Shown here in pieces: positions 8,528 to 17,279 of a stretch of DNA of 20,828 bases. Under the pieces are notes generated by a model, which was given only the letters and a program-made list of their open reading frames with translations, did not search any database and was not told where the DNA came from. How positions within the stretch are numbered: the first letter of the stretch is position 1; every line of letters begins with the position of its first letter. The position numbers were made by a program, and so were the translations under genes. The DNA lies in contig BFEA01000784.1 of the NCBI GenBank assembly GCA_003427395.1, positions 470,490 through 491,317 of the forward strand, in the 5' to 3' direction. The stretch is from Chara braunii (Eukaryota; Streptophyta; Charophyceae; Charales; Characeae).

Positions 8528-10069
8528 GCAGAGCCAATAGCCGACATTGTCTGGGACCAGCCAAGGGGACGGGGACCACAGGCCAATTTTATCCTAGAAG
8601 GCAATGGCCAGGATAGGGTAAATATCACCACTCGCCGGACCGACGCAGAAAATAAGCTTATTCAAGATACAGTAATGGAGGAACTCGCAGGGACTAGCAC
8701 GGGCCAGCAAGAGACCGAAGTCGGGGAACAAGAGAAGGTCTATGGGAAGCCAAGGGAGGACGAACCGGTAGACAAGTCTACGGCCGCAAAAAAGAAGTTC
8801 AGGTATCAAATTCCGATCCCGACTTGGCCAGAAATCGATGGCACCTTGAGTAAGCTACTGGGTACCATGGTATCGGTGTCTTTTCAGACCATGCTGCAAG
8901 CCAGCCCAAGGCTGCTTAAAGGACTCACGCAGTTGCTAACGCGTAAGCGCGTAGAGATAGAGGAGGCCCCGGAACTGCAAGAGCAGGACACGGTGGAGGC
9001 CGAGGCACCGCAAGGATTCTCCAACCTCCAAAGCATTCCAGGGGGCCTGGGAGATATGAAGAAAGCCTTCGCAGATCTCCGCCTAAGCCTACCGGATCGT
9101 GAAGGTGGCGAAGTCATGAGGGCACCACCCGGGACAAAGCTTAGCTTTCATGCACTACCAGTTGGGAAACTTAAAGTTCAAATCGGAACTCACCACACTG
9201 ACGCGTTAGTGGACGGCGGAGCAGAAATTACCCTCATATGACAAGATTTTGCAACAGTCATGGGGTGCAAGGTAAACAAGGAAGTAGCAGGGAGTATCCG
9301 GGGAGCCGTTGGCGAAATTCCTTTCACAGGGTATGTCACCAAATGTGCAGTCAGGACGGGAATCCGAGAATCCATCTGGTCCTTTCAGCGGATGACCGCG
9401 ATGGAGGAAATGGATCACGACGTAATCCTCGGGAGACAGTGGTGCGCCAATGTGGAAATGATAGGAATGCACCTGCACGACGGCACATACATGGTAAACA
9501 TTGAGGACCCAGTGACCGGCCGCGGGGAACTCCTCCAACTTCTTGGGACCGGAGGGGACCTTCCGAAGGGCAAATTGGCAACCTGGTCTCCAACATTCGA
9601 AGAAAGTGCGCGGAAGGGGGCATTCGCACGAATGGAAGGCATGAGGGAAAGAGTAGAAATTATGATCGAGGAGGCTTTTAGTAAAAAGGAATGGATCAAG
9701 ATGGGTCTGCCCGTAAAAAAGAGGAGGCCAGAGGACGAGCCTCTGGGGGTTATGGTGGCGGAAAAGGAGCAGGAAGTTGAACTCGGGGCCAGCCTGCCCA
9801 AGCCAAAGGAAGGTCGTAACGAGCCCCACGAGCTAGCGCTCGAAATCCCAGACCTGTTGCAACTTGTTAAGGCAATCAGGTACCACAAGGTGGGAGTGGA
9901 CCCGGCAGGGCTTGCCAAGTTTGAGGATGAGGTTCGAAAAGGCTACTGCCTGAATGGGAAGATAGTTAGCATTCAGCCCCGTATCATGGAAATAGCAAGG
10001 CCAATCCCGATTGTTCATTTTTTAGGAGAACGATCCCAGAAGGCAGTGTGCGAAAATACAAACCCGTAG
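8528..10069 (+). pseudogene. Protease region of pol, with an internal TGA
   Basis: This stays in the gag frame after the TAA at 8525. The linker carries a conserved-looking FRYQIPIPTWPEIDG... LGTMVSVSFQTMLQASPRLLKG block. The retropepsin-like motif is ALVDGGAEI at about 9203-9229, catalytic Asp at 9212. The usual D-S/T-G is D-G-G here, which may reduce activity. A TGA at 9239-9241 follows the motif directly, and the same frame continues as QDFATVMGCKV with later segments such as DVILGRQWC, typical of the post-protease part. The frame closes at 10069, overlapping the RT frame by about 46 nt. ATG 8675 is probably internal rather than a real start. Confidence 0.75.
10018..10024 (+). promoter_or_regulatory. 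T-TTT-TTA heptamer at the protease/RT frame change
   Basis: Six T residues plus A read CAT TTT TTA in the protease frame, which is exactly the X-XXY-YYZ phase needed for tandem -1 slippage. The RT frame is the -1 frame, and both frames are open across the site. Slippage would place RRTIPEGSVRKYKP directly after HFL, the expected entry into RT. No stem-loop is visible at the usual 5-9 nt spacing. A 1-nt deletion in the T run or just downstream would look the same. Confidence 0.45.
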
Positions 10070-10920
10070 GAAAGAAGGCCAAGCCGGTCTCGATCCTAGT
10101 AGAAACATCAAAGGAAGAGGCCATGGAAAAAGAGGAGGAGATCCTACGGGTTATAAGGGAGAGACGCGCAATGGAAGGGCATCGCATACCAGACGAGGTA
10201 GCAGATACCATGAAAATAGGAGTGGAAGGGTTTCTAACAGCGGAAGAAACTCAGTTGATAAAAAAGTCATGCCAGGAGTTTCATTTAGCCTTCGCCTTCA
10301 ACGATCATCAGAAAGGGCGATTGGACGCAAAGCTAGTTCCCCCTGTCAGGATCCACACCGTACAGCACGAGTGTTGGAATGATAAAGGGCCCGCCTATGA
10401 GTTTGGGATAGCAGCGGAGGTCACCGACCTGCTTAGAGCTAAGATAGATTCTTTCGTGGTTGAACCCACCGCATCCCCCTACGAGAACAAGTGGTTCGTG
10501 TTCAGGAAGCCCAATAAGACGCTCAGGTGGATCCAGGACCTGCAAAAGCTCAATGCGGTAACAATTAGGGACGCAGGCTCGCTTCCACAGGCCGACTTGT
10601 TGGCAGAATCCCATGCGGGGCGGAGTATTTACTCCCTGGTAGACTTGTACTTAGGATATGATCAGTTGCCGCTCGATGCGAGGGATAGATCGTACACTGC
10701 AATGCACACCCCCGTAGGGCAGCTGCAGATGCAAGTGACCGCTATGGGGTTTACAAATGCGGTAGCAGAGGCGCAGAGAAGGATGCTCGCCGTCGCAGGG
10801 GATATATTTCCGGAAAAGTGTGAACCGTATATAGATGATAATCCCGTAAAAGGCGCAAGGTACAAGGACGAGACGGAGATCGAGCCGGGCGTACGAAAGT
10901 TTGTCTGGGACCACCTGTAG
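10025..10920 (+). pseudogene. Reverse transcriptase, closed by an in-frame TAG
   Basis: The domain copies element RNA into DNA. RT landmarks are clear: RWIQDLQKLN, PQADLLAE, motif A SLVDLYLGYDQ (Asp at 10642), motif B AMGFTNAVAEAQRRM and motif C YIDD at 10828-10839. All three catalytic aspartates are present, so the palm domain looks chemically intact. TAG at 10918-10920 follows FVWDHL; the frame continues directly as DIKDLLQRF and into the RT thumb/connection. In the lineage as I know it this position is usually Gln (HLQ), so a CAG to TAG change is likely. The start depends on a -1 shift from the protease frame near 10024; there is no natural ATG for RT alone. Confidence 0.85.
10061..10152 (+). 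repeat. 11-bp inverted repeat downstream of the slippery heptamer
   Basis: AACCCGTAGGA at 10061-10071 is the exact reverse complement of TCCTACGGGTT at 10142-10152, enclosing 70 nt. It could form a long-range stem in the mRNA. It begins 36 nt after the heptamer, which is farther than usual frameshift stimulators. Confidence 0.5.
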
Positions 10921-12345
10921 GATATTAAGGACCTACTCCAGCGATTCCTTGTTTACAATATTACTGCGAGCGGACCCAAGAGCATCCTGGCCGTCCCGGA
11001 AGTAACCATACTGGGATTTCGTTGCGGAGCTTACGGGAGGAGACCCGACCCAGCAAAGACGGATAAGATCTCCCAATGGCCGACACCCCTGCGTACCACG
11101 ACGAAAGTACGAGCCTTCCTAGGGGTGGTGGGGTTCTGGAGGATCTTCATCAGAGGATTTACAAAGATAGCAGAGCCCATCCGCGCAATGATTAGGGAAG
11201 GCGGCACCATGGATTGGACCGAGGATAGGGAAGCGGCGGCCCAAATCCTGAAAGACATCCTATCGTCCGACCAGGTCACTCTAGCAGCACCCTGCTTCAA
11301 TGACGAGGTAGGACGACCCTTCATCTTAGAAACAAACGGGGGACCACTGGCAGTTGGAGGAGTGTTGATACAGAGAAGCGAGGAGGGCAAAGAAAGACCA
11401 ATCAGATCTGAAAGTAGGACCCTGAATTCAGCAGAACGACGGTATTCGCAGTTTAAGAAGGAGGTCTTAGCAATCTTACATTGTCTCAAGACCTTCCAGG
11501 CATACCTGTTCGGAAGCCGATTTATCCTAAGGATCGATCCCACCAACGTGGCCGGAACCCTAAAGAACTACAAGCCTATAGATCAGACCGTTGGCAGATG
11601 GATAGGCTTCATATGGCAATTCGACTATAAGGTCGAGCGAATTGCAGGGCTTCGAAATAGGGCAGATGGGTTGAGCAGGGTTTGCATCACGCCAGAAGGA
11701 GTAGAGGACGTGGAATCAATTGACGCCTTCCTGGAGTACGAAGGAGGGACCCTTGTTGTGGATAATGAGATGGCAGATCCAGCAATTACAACAGGTCAGT
11801 TGTTGATTCATACCTTGGAAAAAGGCGCGCCCCCAGTAGTTGCAGAACTCAGGGAAGGACCAGTCACCTCGGTCGGGCGCAAGGAGGAAAAGGACTCGTG
11901 GGGAGCAGAAGTAGGGGCCAGAGAGGAATTGATGGCAATGACCGTGGAGGGGGGACGAGACGCCGTGATGACGTTGGCCGAAGCTTGGGCGCAAAAAGAG
12001 TGTCAGTACGTAGTCAACCTCACTCGGGAGGAACAGGGTACAGATCAGAAGGAACATGAGTTCTTCCTCATACAGATGTACGAGGGCGTCTTTAAAGAAA
12101 TCGGTATGTTGCTTGTAGGGAACAAACAACCCATGGAAGTCAGTCCCAAGGCAAGGGAGGAAGTCGAAAAGTATGTCATAAGAAATGCCCACCTGTTTAA
12201 GAAAGAGGAAGGGATGACACCTAGACGCGTCATTTGTGGGAGGTCTAGGCAGCTGGACGTAATTCAGGCAATGCATGATGGGCTAGGTGGGGGTCACCGG
12301 TCGTCAAAGGGGACATTGGCAAAGATCGTGCCCCTGTACTTTTGA
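10921..12345 (+). pseudogene. RT thumb, RNase H and integrase N-terminus
   Basis: Same frame as RT. The thumb carries LAVPEVTILGFRCG and KVRAFLGVVGFWRIF. RNase H reads RPFILETNGGPLAVGG; the first catalytic Asp expected in ETDGG is Asn (AAC at 11335-11337), which should disable RNA cleavage. The remaining acidic positions are visible: SAERRYSQFKKE, LRIDPT and RADGLSR. A linker of about 190 residues, Glu-rich, leads to the integrase zinc module, whose two His are in AMHDGLGGGHRS. TGA at 12343-12345 replaces a residue in LYF*PGM, where related elements normally have Trp (YWPGM). A TGG to TGA change is inferred. ATG 11125 is internal. Confidence 0.8.
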
Positions 12346-13280
12346 CCAGGGATGGCAGGCATGGTCGCAACGTATTGTCAGACGTGTCTGATATGTCAAG
12401 AGAGGAGCGTCGTACGAGTTTACGAGTCCCTTAGACCCACCCGGGTACTGGGACCCGGACACCTGGTTCACCTCGACCTTGTCGTTATGCCCGTATCAAC
12501 GGATGGGCTTAGATACATCCTGGATGCAAGAGATAATCTCAGTGGCTATGTAGAAGCCCTAGCTCTCAACAAGAAGACGGGGAAACAAGTGGCCGACTGG
12601 GTGGAAGATTTTTACCTAAGGCACCCCTTCGTGCGCAGGTTTATAGCAGACAATGGGACAAAATTCGTTAACCAGGAAGTGTTGAACAGGCTTAAGACAC
12701 TGTGTGTACCGATCAAGATCACCGAGCCCTACCATCCCGAGGCAAATGCACCAGTAGAAAGGGGTCACCGGACTTTGAATGTATTCCAGCAGAACTCTGG
12801 TATGGAAGGAAGATCGATTTTTCGATAGAAGCGTTGGTCCCTACCTGGAACAGGCTATATGACGACCCACACTTGCGCACGAAAGAGTTAATCACCGCAC
12901 GTTGTCAGCAAGTCGCCAGAAATGAGGAGGCACTCGAGGAAGTAGTCAATCGTGTGACGGATAGCCGAATGAGGGATAAAGCAAGATGGGACCAGGTCAA
13001 GAACATTCGGAAGGAGCCACTCCAGGTGGGGGAAAAGGTGCTAGTTAGGAACTCGGCTCTTGAAAGCACATGGTCCGGGCAGCTGGGAAAAAAATTCAAA
13101 GGGCCTTACAGGATCGCTAAGCAGGTGGGACTGAACACATTCGAACTTGAGGATCTCGATGGTACTAGCATAAGAGGGTCATTTCCGGGACAGAGACTGG
13201 TCAGATTTTTTAGCAGGGATCCGGTGGAACAGTGGCTACAAGAGGCTCAGGACAGGGAAACTGGGGAATTGACAGCCTGA
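12346..13280 (+). pseudogene. Integrase catalytic core and GPY/F C-terminus
   Basis: Inserts element DNA into the host genome. CQTCLIC completes the HHCC zinc module. The catalytic triad is present: Asp 12475 (HLDLV), Asp 12649 (ADNG), Glu 12757 (VERGH), with exactly 35 residues between the second Asp and the Glu. Just after VERGHRTL the frame changes by -1 near 12770 and resumes at ECIPAELWYG. Compared with related integrases, about 40-50 residues normally between these points (WxxxLxxxxWAxR...STG) are missing, so an internal deletion accompanies the shift. The C-terminal part carries LVRNSALE and FKGPYRI, the GPY/F module of Ty3-type integrases. I see no chromodomain. It ends TGA at 13278-13280. 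Confidence 0.8.
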
Positions 13281-13314
13281 AAGGCAGGCAGCTGGCTATA
13301 AGTTATGGACCGCC

Positions 13315-13344
13315 TCCCTGTGGATGTGATCATGACCACAGGGA
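13315..13344 (+). repeat. Perfect 9-bp hairpin just after pol
   Basis: TCCCTGTGG at 13315-13323 pairs exactly with CCACAGGGA at 13336-13344 around a 12-nt loop containing TGATCA. It starts 35 nt after the integrase stop. It could be an RNA structure in the element's 3' region (export, packaging or end formation); the role is unknown. Confidence 0.65.
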
Positions 13345-13366
13345 TTGTTCGTTTGTGTGTCTTGAC

Positions 13367-13565
13367 TTTTGTGGAACGTGTGGAGACTGCCTGGGCTGAC
13401 TGAGACTGGGCCTGGGAGAGTGTATTATAGTGTTTGTGGGGTAACGCTGGGGACCGTCTACACAAGGTATTTATGTGCTGGGACAATGTACCATAATTTT
13501 TGTGGGGTGATGCTGTGGGCTGCCTACATGGGACACCTATGTGTTGGGACACTGTGTCGAGGGTT
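13367..13565 (+). repeat. Three-copy repeat of about 65 bp
   Basis: Units at about 13367-13430, 13431-13496 and 13497-13565 each begin TTTTGTGG or TGTTTGTGG, contain a GCTGxGGxC...CTAC-like centre and a GCTGGGAC/GTTGGGAC block. Units 2 and 3 are closest. They interrupt all frames, so this is non-coding DNA between pol and the downstream ORF. Internal repeats in this position are common in LTR-element 3' untranslated regions. Confidence 0.65.
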
Positions 13566-13735
13566 CTAAGGGATAATGGGGCTACCAACTATATGGGGGC
13601 AAGCAAGAGTTCTAGGGAAGCTTCCAAAGCCGCAAATGGGAGTGGAAGGGAATGCGTGTGTATGAGGGGTACCGTGATTGTTATGTATGAACAGGGTCAG
13701 GCAAGAAGAAGAAAGACAGCAAGAAAACAAAAAAA

Positions 13736-14386
13736 ATGGAGTTTGGGAATGAAAATGACAGCAATGCAATTAACAGGCCGGAAGAAGGACAGTCGTCAAG
13801 GCAAGCTGGACAGTCAAGCTCCAGGAAAAGGAAGTTGTATGTGGGGTTCGATCACAACCTAGTTGTGAACAGGGGGCGCAGAAAGCAAGGAACCAGGGGA
13901 CCATCGCCGCTAAGGGAAGGAGAGCCAATAGAATTGTCATCAGACAGTGACCCTAGTAGCAAGGAAGAGGGAAACCCGAAAAAAAGGCAAAGGCTGGAGG
14001 AGGGGAACCCAGAAGAGGGACAACGACCGGGAGAGGACGAGCCCGTTGAGTTTATCGACCTCACCACCGACGAGGAGGAAGATGAGGTAACAACGCCCAC
14101 AAGGGAAAAACGGGGAAGAGGGGAGCAACCGGGTGAGAAAAAGGACAAATGGATAGAAGAGTTCGGATCTGAGTTCAGCGATTGGTTTGATCAATGGGGG
14201 ACTATCTTGCGATATCAGTGGATTATGAAGGCGAGGGAAAAGCTGGGCAGGGGAGAGGATCTATCCCCAACAACCTTCTTCACAGAACGGACACTCCTCC
14301 AGTTTCAAGGAATAAAGAGGCAAATGGAGCAGGAAATGGAGGATCGCGCAAGGAGGGAGGCTCAACGCAGGCCACTTGGACGATAG
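13736..14386 (+). CDS. 216-aa nuclear-type protein with two SUMO-interaction-like motifs
   Basis: ATG at 13736, stop TAG at 14384. The protein is intrinsically disordered in its first two thirds. Basic clusters SRKRK (residues 29-33) and KKRQR (82-86) resemble nuclear localisation signals. Two SUMO-interaction-like motifs are present: EPIELSSDSD (63-72) and VEFIDLTTDEEEDE (104-117). The second has the classic hydrophobic core followed by an acidic run. An EEGNP(K/E)(K/E)xQR unit is duplicated around residues 77-97. The last 75 residues are predicted helical, with a Trp-rich EFSDWFDQW segment and a charged helix. It lies 455 bp after pol on the same strand and, unlike pol, has no lesions. It may be an element accessory protein or an adjacent host gene. 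Motif calls are by eye. Confidence 0.6.
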   Translation: MEFGNENDSNAINRPEEGQSSRQAGQSSSRKRKLYVGFDHNLVVNRGRRKQGTRGPSPLREGEPIELSSDSDPSSKEEGNPKKRQRLEEGNPEEGQRPGEDEPVEFIDLTTDEEEDEVTTPTREKRGRGEQPGEKKDKWIEEFGSEFSDWFDQWGTILRYQWIMKAREKLGRGEDLSPTTFFTERTLLQFQGIKRQMEQEMEDRARREAQRRPLGR

Positions 14387-15330
14387 AGGCACAACAGTCG
14401 TAATAAGGAATAGCTAGGAGTTGGGAGGGTTTGGTCCCTGGGCAGTCAGAGCTGCCATTTTGGACTTCGCATTTGAACTCTTTTTGTGAATGAATTTTCT
14501 AAGCTCGAAGTGACTAAGGACTGGGTAGTCAGCGCTACTTCGTACGAATGGCTGCTTCTTCAGGGAAAGGCATGAGGGTTTTTGCACTTAGAATAAAATT
14601 ATGGATGGCTGGGTAGGTTAAGGGAACGAAAAAAGGGAAAACAGCGGGGATCTGGACGAAGACGAGTCTGTAATATTGTCTTTGCATTCGAACTCTGTCT
14701 CCTTATTTTTCCTTGTAAGGACTGCAATGAAACTACTTTTTGGATCGAGGGAGCTAGTAGAGGGTGGGTGATCAGGGCTACTTTGTATAAGTACTCCCTC
14801 CGTTTGGGAAATATGAGTTGTTTGGGTAGTAAGAAAGGGATTGGGGGTTGGTTGACTTTATGGGCAGCGGCATGTGAACTCTTGAACGTTGGAAGAAACA
14901 TTCATGACGAAAGTTTTTCCCTTGAGTTATGTATCTATGATTGAATGAGTCGCTCCACGAGTCCTTGTGAGAGGTTAGGGGACCTATGGGTAGAGAGGCA
15001 CTCTTTCCCCTAGGAGCTTAATCCAACCTACCCCAGGCAATCCCATAGCATTGAGAAGCATATGAGAAGTCAGAAAAGTGGCAGGGAAACATTGAAATGA
15101 TGCAACACCCCTTGCAATGGTTGAACGGCCGAGCGGGCTAGTGCTGTTTGGGGCCGCGAGCCTCAACTTGGGTACTAGACGCTAAGTCGGATGTATGGAT
15201 GGATGTAAGAATGACAAAAGACATGTGGGAAAGGAAGGAGCATGTGTAAAAACCTAAGACGATGGCCGCCCTCTAACCCCCGAGACGAGATAGGATCCGT
15301 GTCCTCGAGGCTCACCCCGCGGACGCTAAC
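14387..15330. other. Non-coding stretch with degenerate long-period repeat
   Basis: No convincing gene on either strand. A GCATNTGAACTCT-type word recurs at about 14469, 14684 and 14870. The words GTAGTCAGCGCTACTT (14527) and GTGATCAGGGCTACTT (about 14767) recur in step with the first two, which suggests an old tandem duplication of about 200-240 bp. CGGCCGAGCGGG near 15127 resembles a tRNA A box, but no B box or cloverleaf follows. Confidence 0.45.
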
Positions 15331-15482
15331 ATTGCAATGGACAAGGATGACCCTAATCAGGCTGCCCAATTGAAATGGATAAGGATGGTCCTAACCAGGC
15401 TGTTCGATTGCAATGGATAAGAATGGCCTAACCAGGCTGTTCGACTTGGAAATGGAAAGAACGACCCTAACTAGGTTGTTCG
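15331..15482 (+). repeat. 38-bp minisatellite, four copies
   Basis: Copies at 15331-15368, 15369-15406, 15407-15443 and 15444-15482 follow the pattern ATTGNAATGGATAAGGATG, then CCTAACCAGGCTGTTCG. Copies 2 and 3 are most alike; copy 4 is the most diverged. Confidence 0.85.
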
Positions 15483-15544
15483 GAATGGCCCCTGACAAGG
15501 GTCATTCTTTGGAAATGGCACTGGGGTCTCCTTGCATGTGATGC

Positions 15545-15760
15545 ATGGAACTGGAAGAGCGGAACTTTGGAAAAGAGATTGGAAGAGCTGAGCCTTGGAA
15601 AAGACATTGAAAGAGATATTGGACTCAGCCGTAGAAGGGATATTGCATTGAGCATTGGACCGAGAATGAGCACTGAACTGAGATTGAGCCTGGGAATGAG
15701 ACTGAGCATCGAAATTGAATTGAGCATTGGAAAAGGCATTGCATAAACAGGGGACCCTAG
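15545..15760 (+). repeat. Cryptically simple GAGCATTGGAA-like repeats
   Basis: Irregular short units such as GAGCATTGGA, GAGATTGGAA, GAGCCTTGGAA and GAGCACTGAA recur roughly every 12-24 bp. The minus-strand frames across it encode only repetitive Ser/Phe/Asn-rich peptides, so this is read as simple-sequence DNA. Confidence 0.6.
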
Positions 15761-17279
15761 GCAACTGGAAATGGACCTGGAAAGAGCCTTGAAATGGAAT
15801 TTCTCTTTTCTTCTAGTCTTTGGCCTCAGCAAGAGGGGGATACCGGCGCATGCACCGCGACCCCAAAGACCTCTATCTCCTTGAGGGAAAAAGTCTCAGC
15901 ACGACCTGTTCCTCTTGTAAGAGGATGAGAGTTAAAGGACTAAGGCACCTACCACTTGGATCGGTGCGGGACGTCCGGAACCACCTCCGACAATGAGCTC
16001 TAGCCGGGGAGTTCCAACTGCGCCTCCTGTTGAATGCCTAAACGTCAAAGGGCAAGAGAGCCAAATGGGCAGGAAAACCATTCTCATCTAGTCTATTTTG
16101 CTACTCTCCAACCACACGCCATGTCATAGAGGGGTGGCATGGCCGTTTGGGTCGGACCACGGTTGCGCGCGCTAAGTTGGGCAGCACTGTCCAAGGGGAG
16201 AGGCGGGCGAGGTACCGGGTGGAGTCCGCCACCACCACGGGGCATTGACACTGCCCTGCCGGAACATTACAACCGTTTCGGGACTAATTGCGAGGACTTC
16301 GTAACTGCACTCACGGACTGGTCGAGAGCCCCAACTCTCTTGAAAGGAAGAGGCCGGAATCCAGAAAATTACCACTCGGGAGGGACGATTCGCGAGGAAC
16401 ACTCTTACGGCTATGCGAGGCCCTGGCAGGCTTGGATTGGACCTACCTGGCAGACTTGAGGAGGAACCTTGGTATTGGTGCTCGCCATGTAAGAGAAGAA
16501 TGGTCGGACCGGGTAGAAGGATGAGGCGTCGTATGCTCGGGAAGAACTGATCACTCTTCCTTTTGTGAAGCGGATGGGCTTGTGTCCTTGACTTGCGGTC
16601 GGCGGGCCAAAGGACTGCGTACCTCCGAGTGAGAACCAGTCGCGCGATGGGGACATCGAGTTTTGAGTGGGGGGAAGGTGTGCCATCCACCAATGAATAC
16701 GCATGAAAATAAGACTTGTAATTGATTTTGCATGAGCTTGGGAAAGAGGGGTCTGTCAAGATGGACGGGACAGAAAAAGATTGTAATTAACTTTGTGTAG
16801 GCCTGAGAAAAGGCGGCCTGGCAAGATGCCAACGCAGAAAGGACTTGAGCAAGCAACATGGTATGAACTGGAACTGGCAGACTAAGAGTTGGCTGTGTAA
16901 TCGCCTCGTATAAGCTTGAAAAGATGAGAAGTGGCTAAGGGGTGAACCAAGCATTGGACATGAAAAGTCAATTGAGGAAAGGGCAAGAAAGGGCAGAGGA
17001 TGATATGCATGCGGGATTGGCAGAACCTAAGAAAGGCCGGGAGGAACGACCCGGGAAGAATGCATGTGGATTTGACTATGTCTGAGCTTCGGGGAAAGGA
17101 AAAATTGTATTGAAAATGAGTGGATGTCCTAAGAGTAATGCATGAGACAAAGCTAAAATGATTTTTGCTCGAGAATGTTTTCTCAATGAAATGGGAAGAT
17201 AGATTTGAGATTACGAATGCAGCCTTCAAGACATTGTCGAGAGCGAGAATAACGTACAATGAAAAACTAGCTGCAGGGC
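15761..17279. other. Stretch without a convincing gene; minor degenerate repeats
   Basis: Open frames of up to 195 codons occur on the minus strand, but they are low-complexity shadows without motifs. A roughly 65-bp unit (TTGTAATT... AGCTTGGGAAA...) is duplicated imperfectly at about 16714-16840, with a weaker relative near 16890-16940. A GCGCGATGNGGACATCG word near 16642 recurs near 17823. Confidence 0.5.

Larger units (their letters stand above)
6789..13280 (+). mobile_element. Decayed Ty3/gypsy-order retroelement, gag-pol body
   Basis: Domain order gag (CCHC knuckle), protease, RT, RNase H, integrase (HHCC, D,D-35-E, GPY/F) defines a Ty3/gypsy-type element; copia elements have integrase before RT. 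The coding body is cut by stops at 8525 (TAA), 9239 (TGA), 10918 (TAG) and 12343 (TGA), all in frame with the flanking domains, and by frame changes near 7425-7450, 10018-10035 and 12765-12785. No LTR pair, primer-binding site or target-site duplication is visible. As it stands the element could make no full polyprotein, though it may be mobilised in trans or belong to a family with intact relatives elsewhere. Confidence 0.9.

Noticed and set aside
9206-9829. 207-codon minus-strand ORF across protease/pol
   Set aside because: Shadow of the retroelement coding strand; the + strand shows real protease and pol motifs.
13500-13862. 120-codon + frame overlapping the 65-bp repeats
   Set aside because: It runs through tandem repeats and overlaps the start of the better-supported 216-aa ORF in another frame. 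The initiator and composition are unconvincing.
15117-15180. tRNA-Leu/Ser-like A box (CGGCCGAGCGGG)
   Set aside because: No B box (GGTTCGAATCC-like), no acceptor-stem pairing and no plausible anticodon loop follow, so there is no tRNA gene and only weak grounds for a tRNA-derived SINE.
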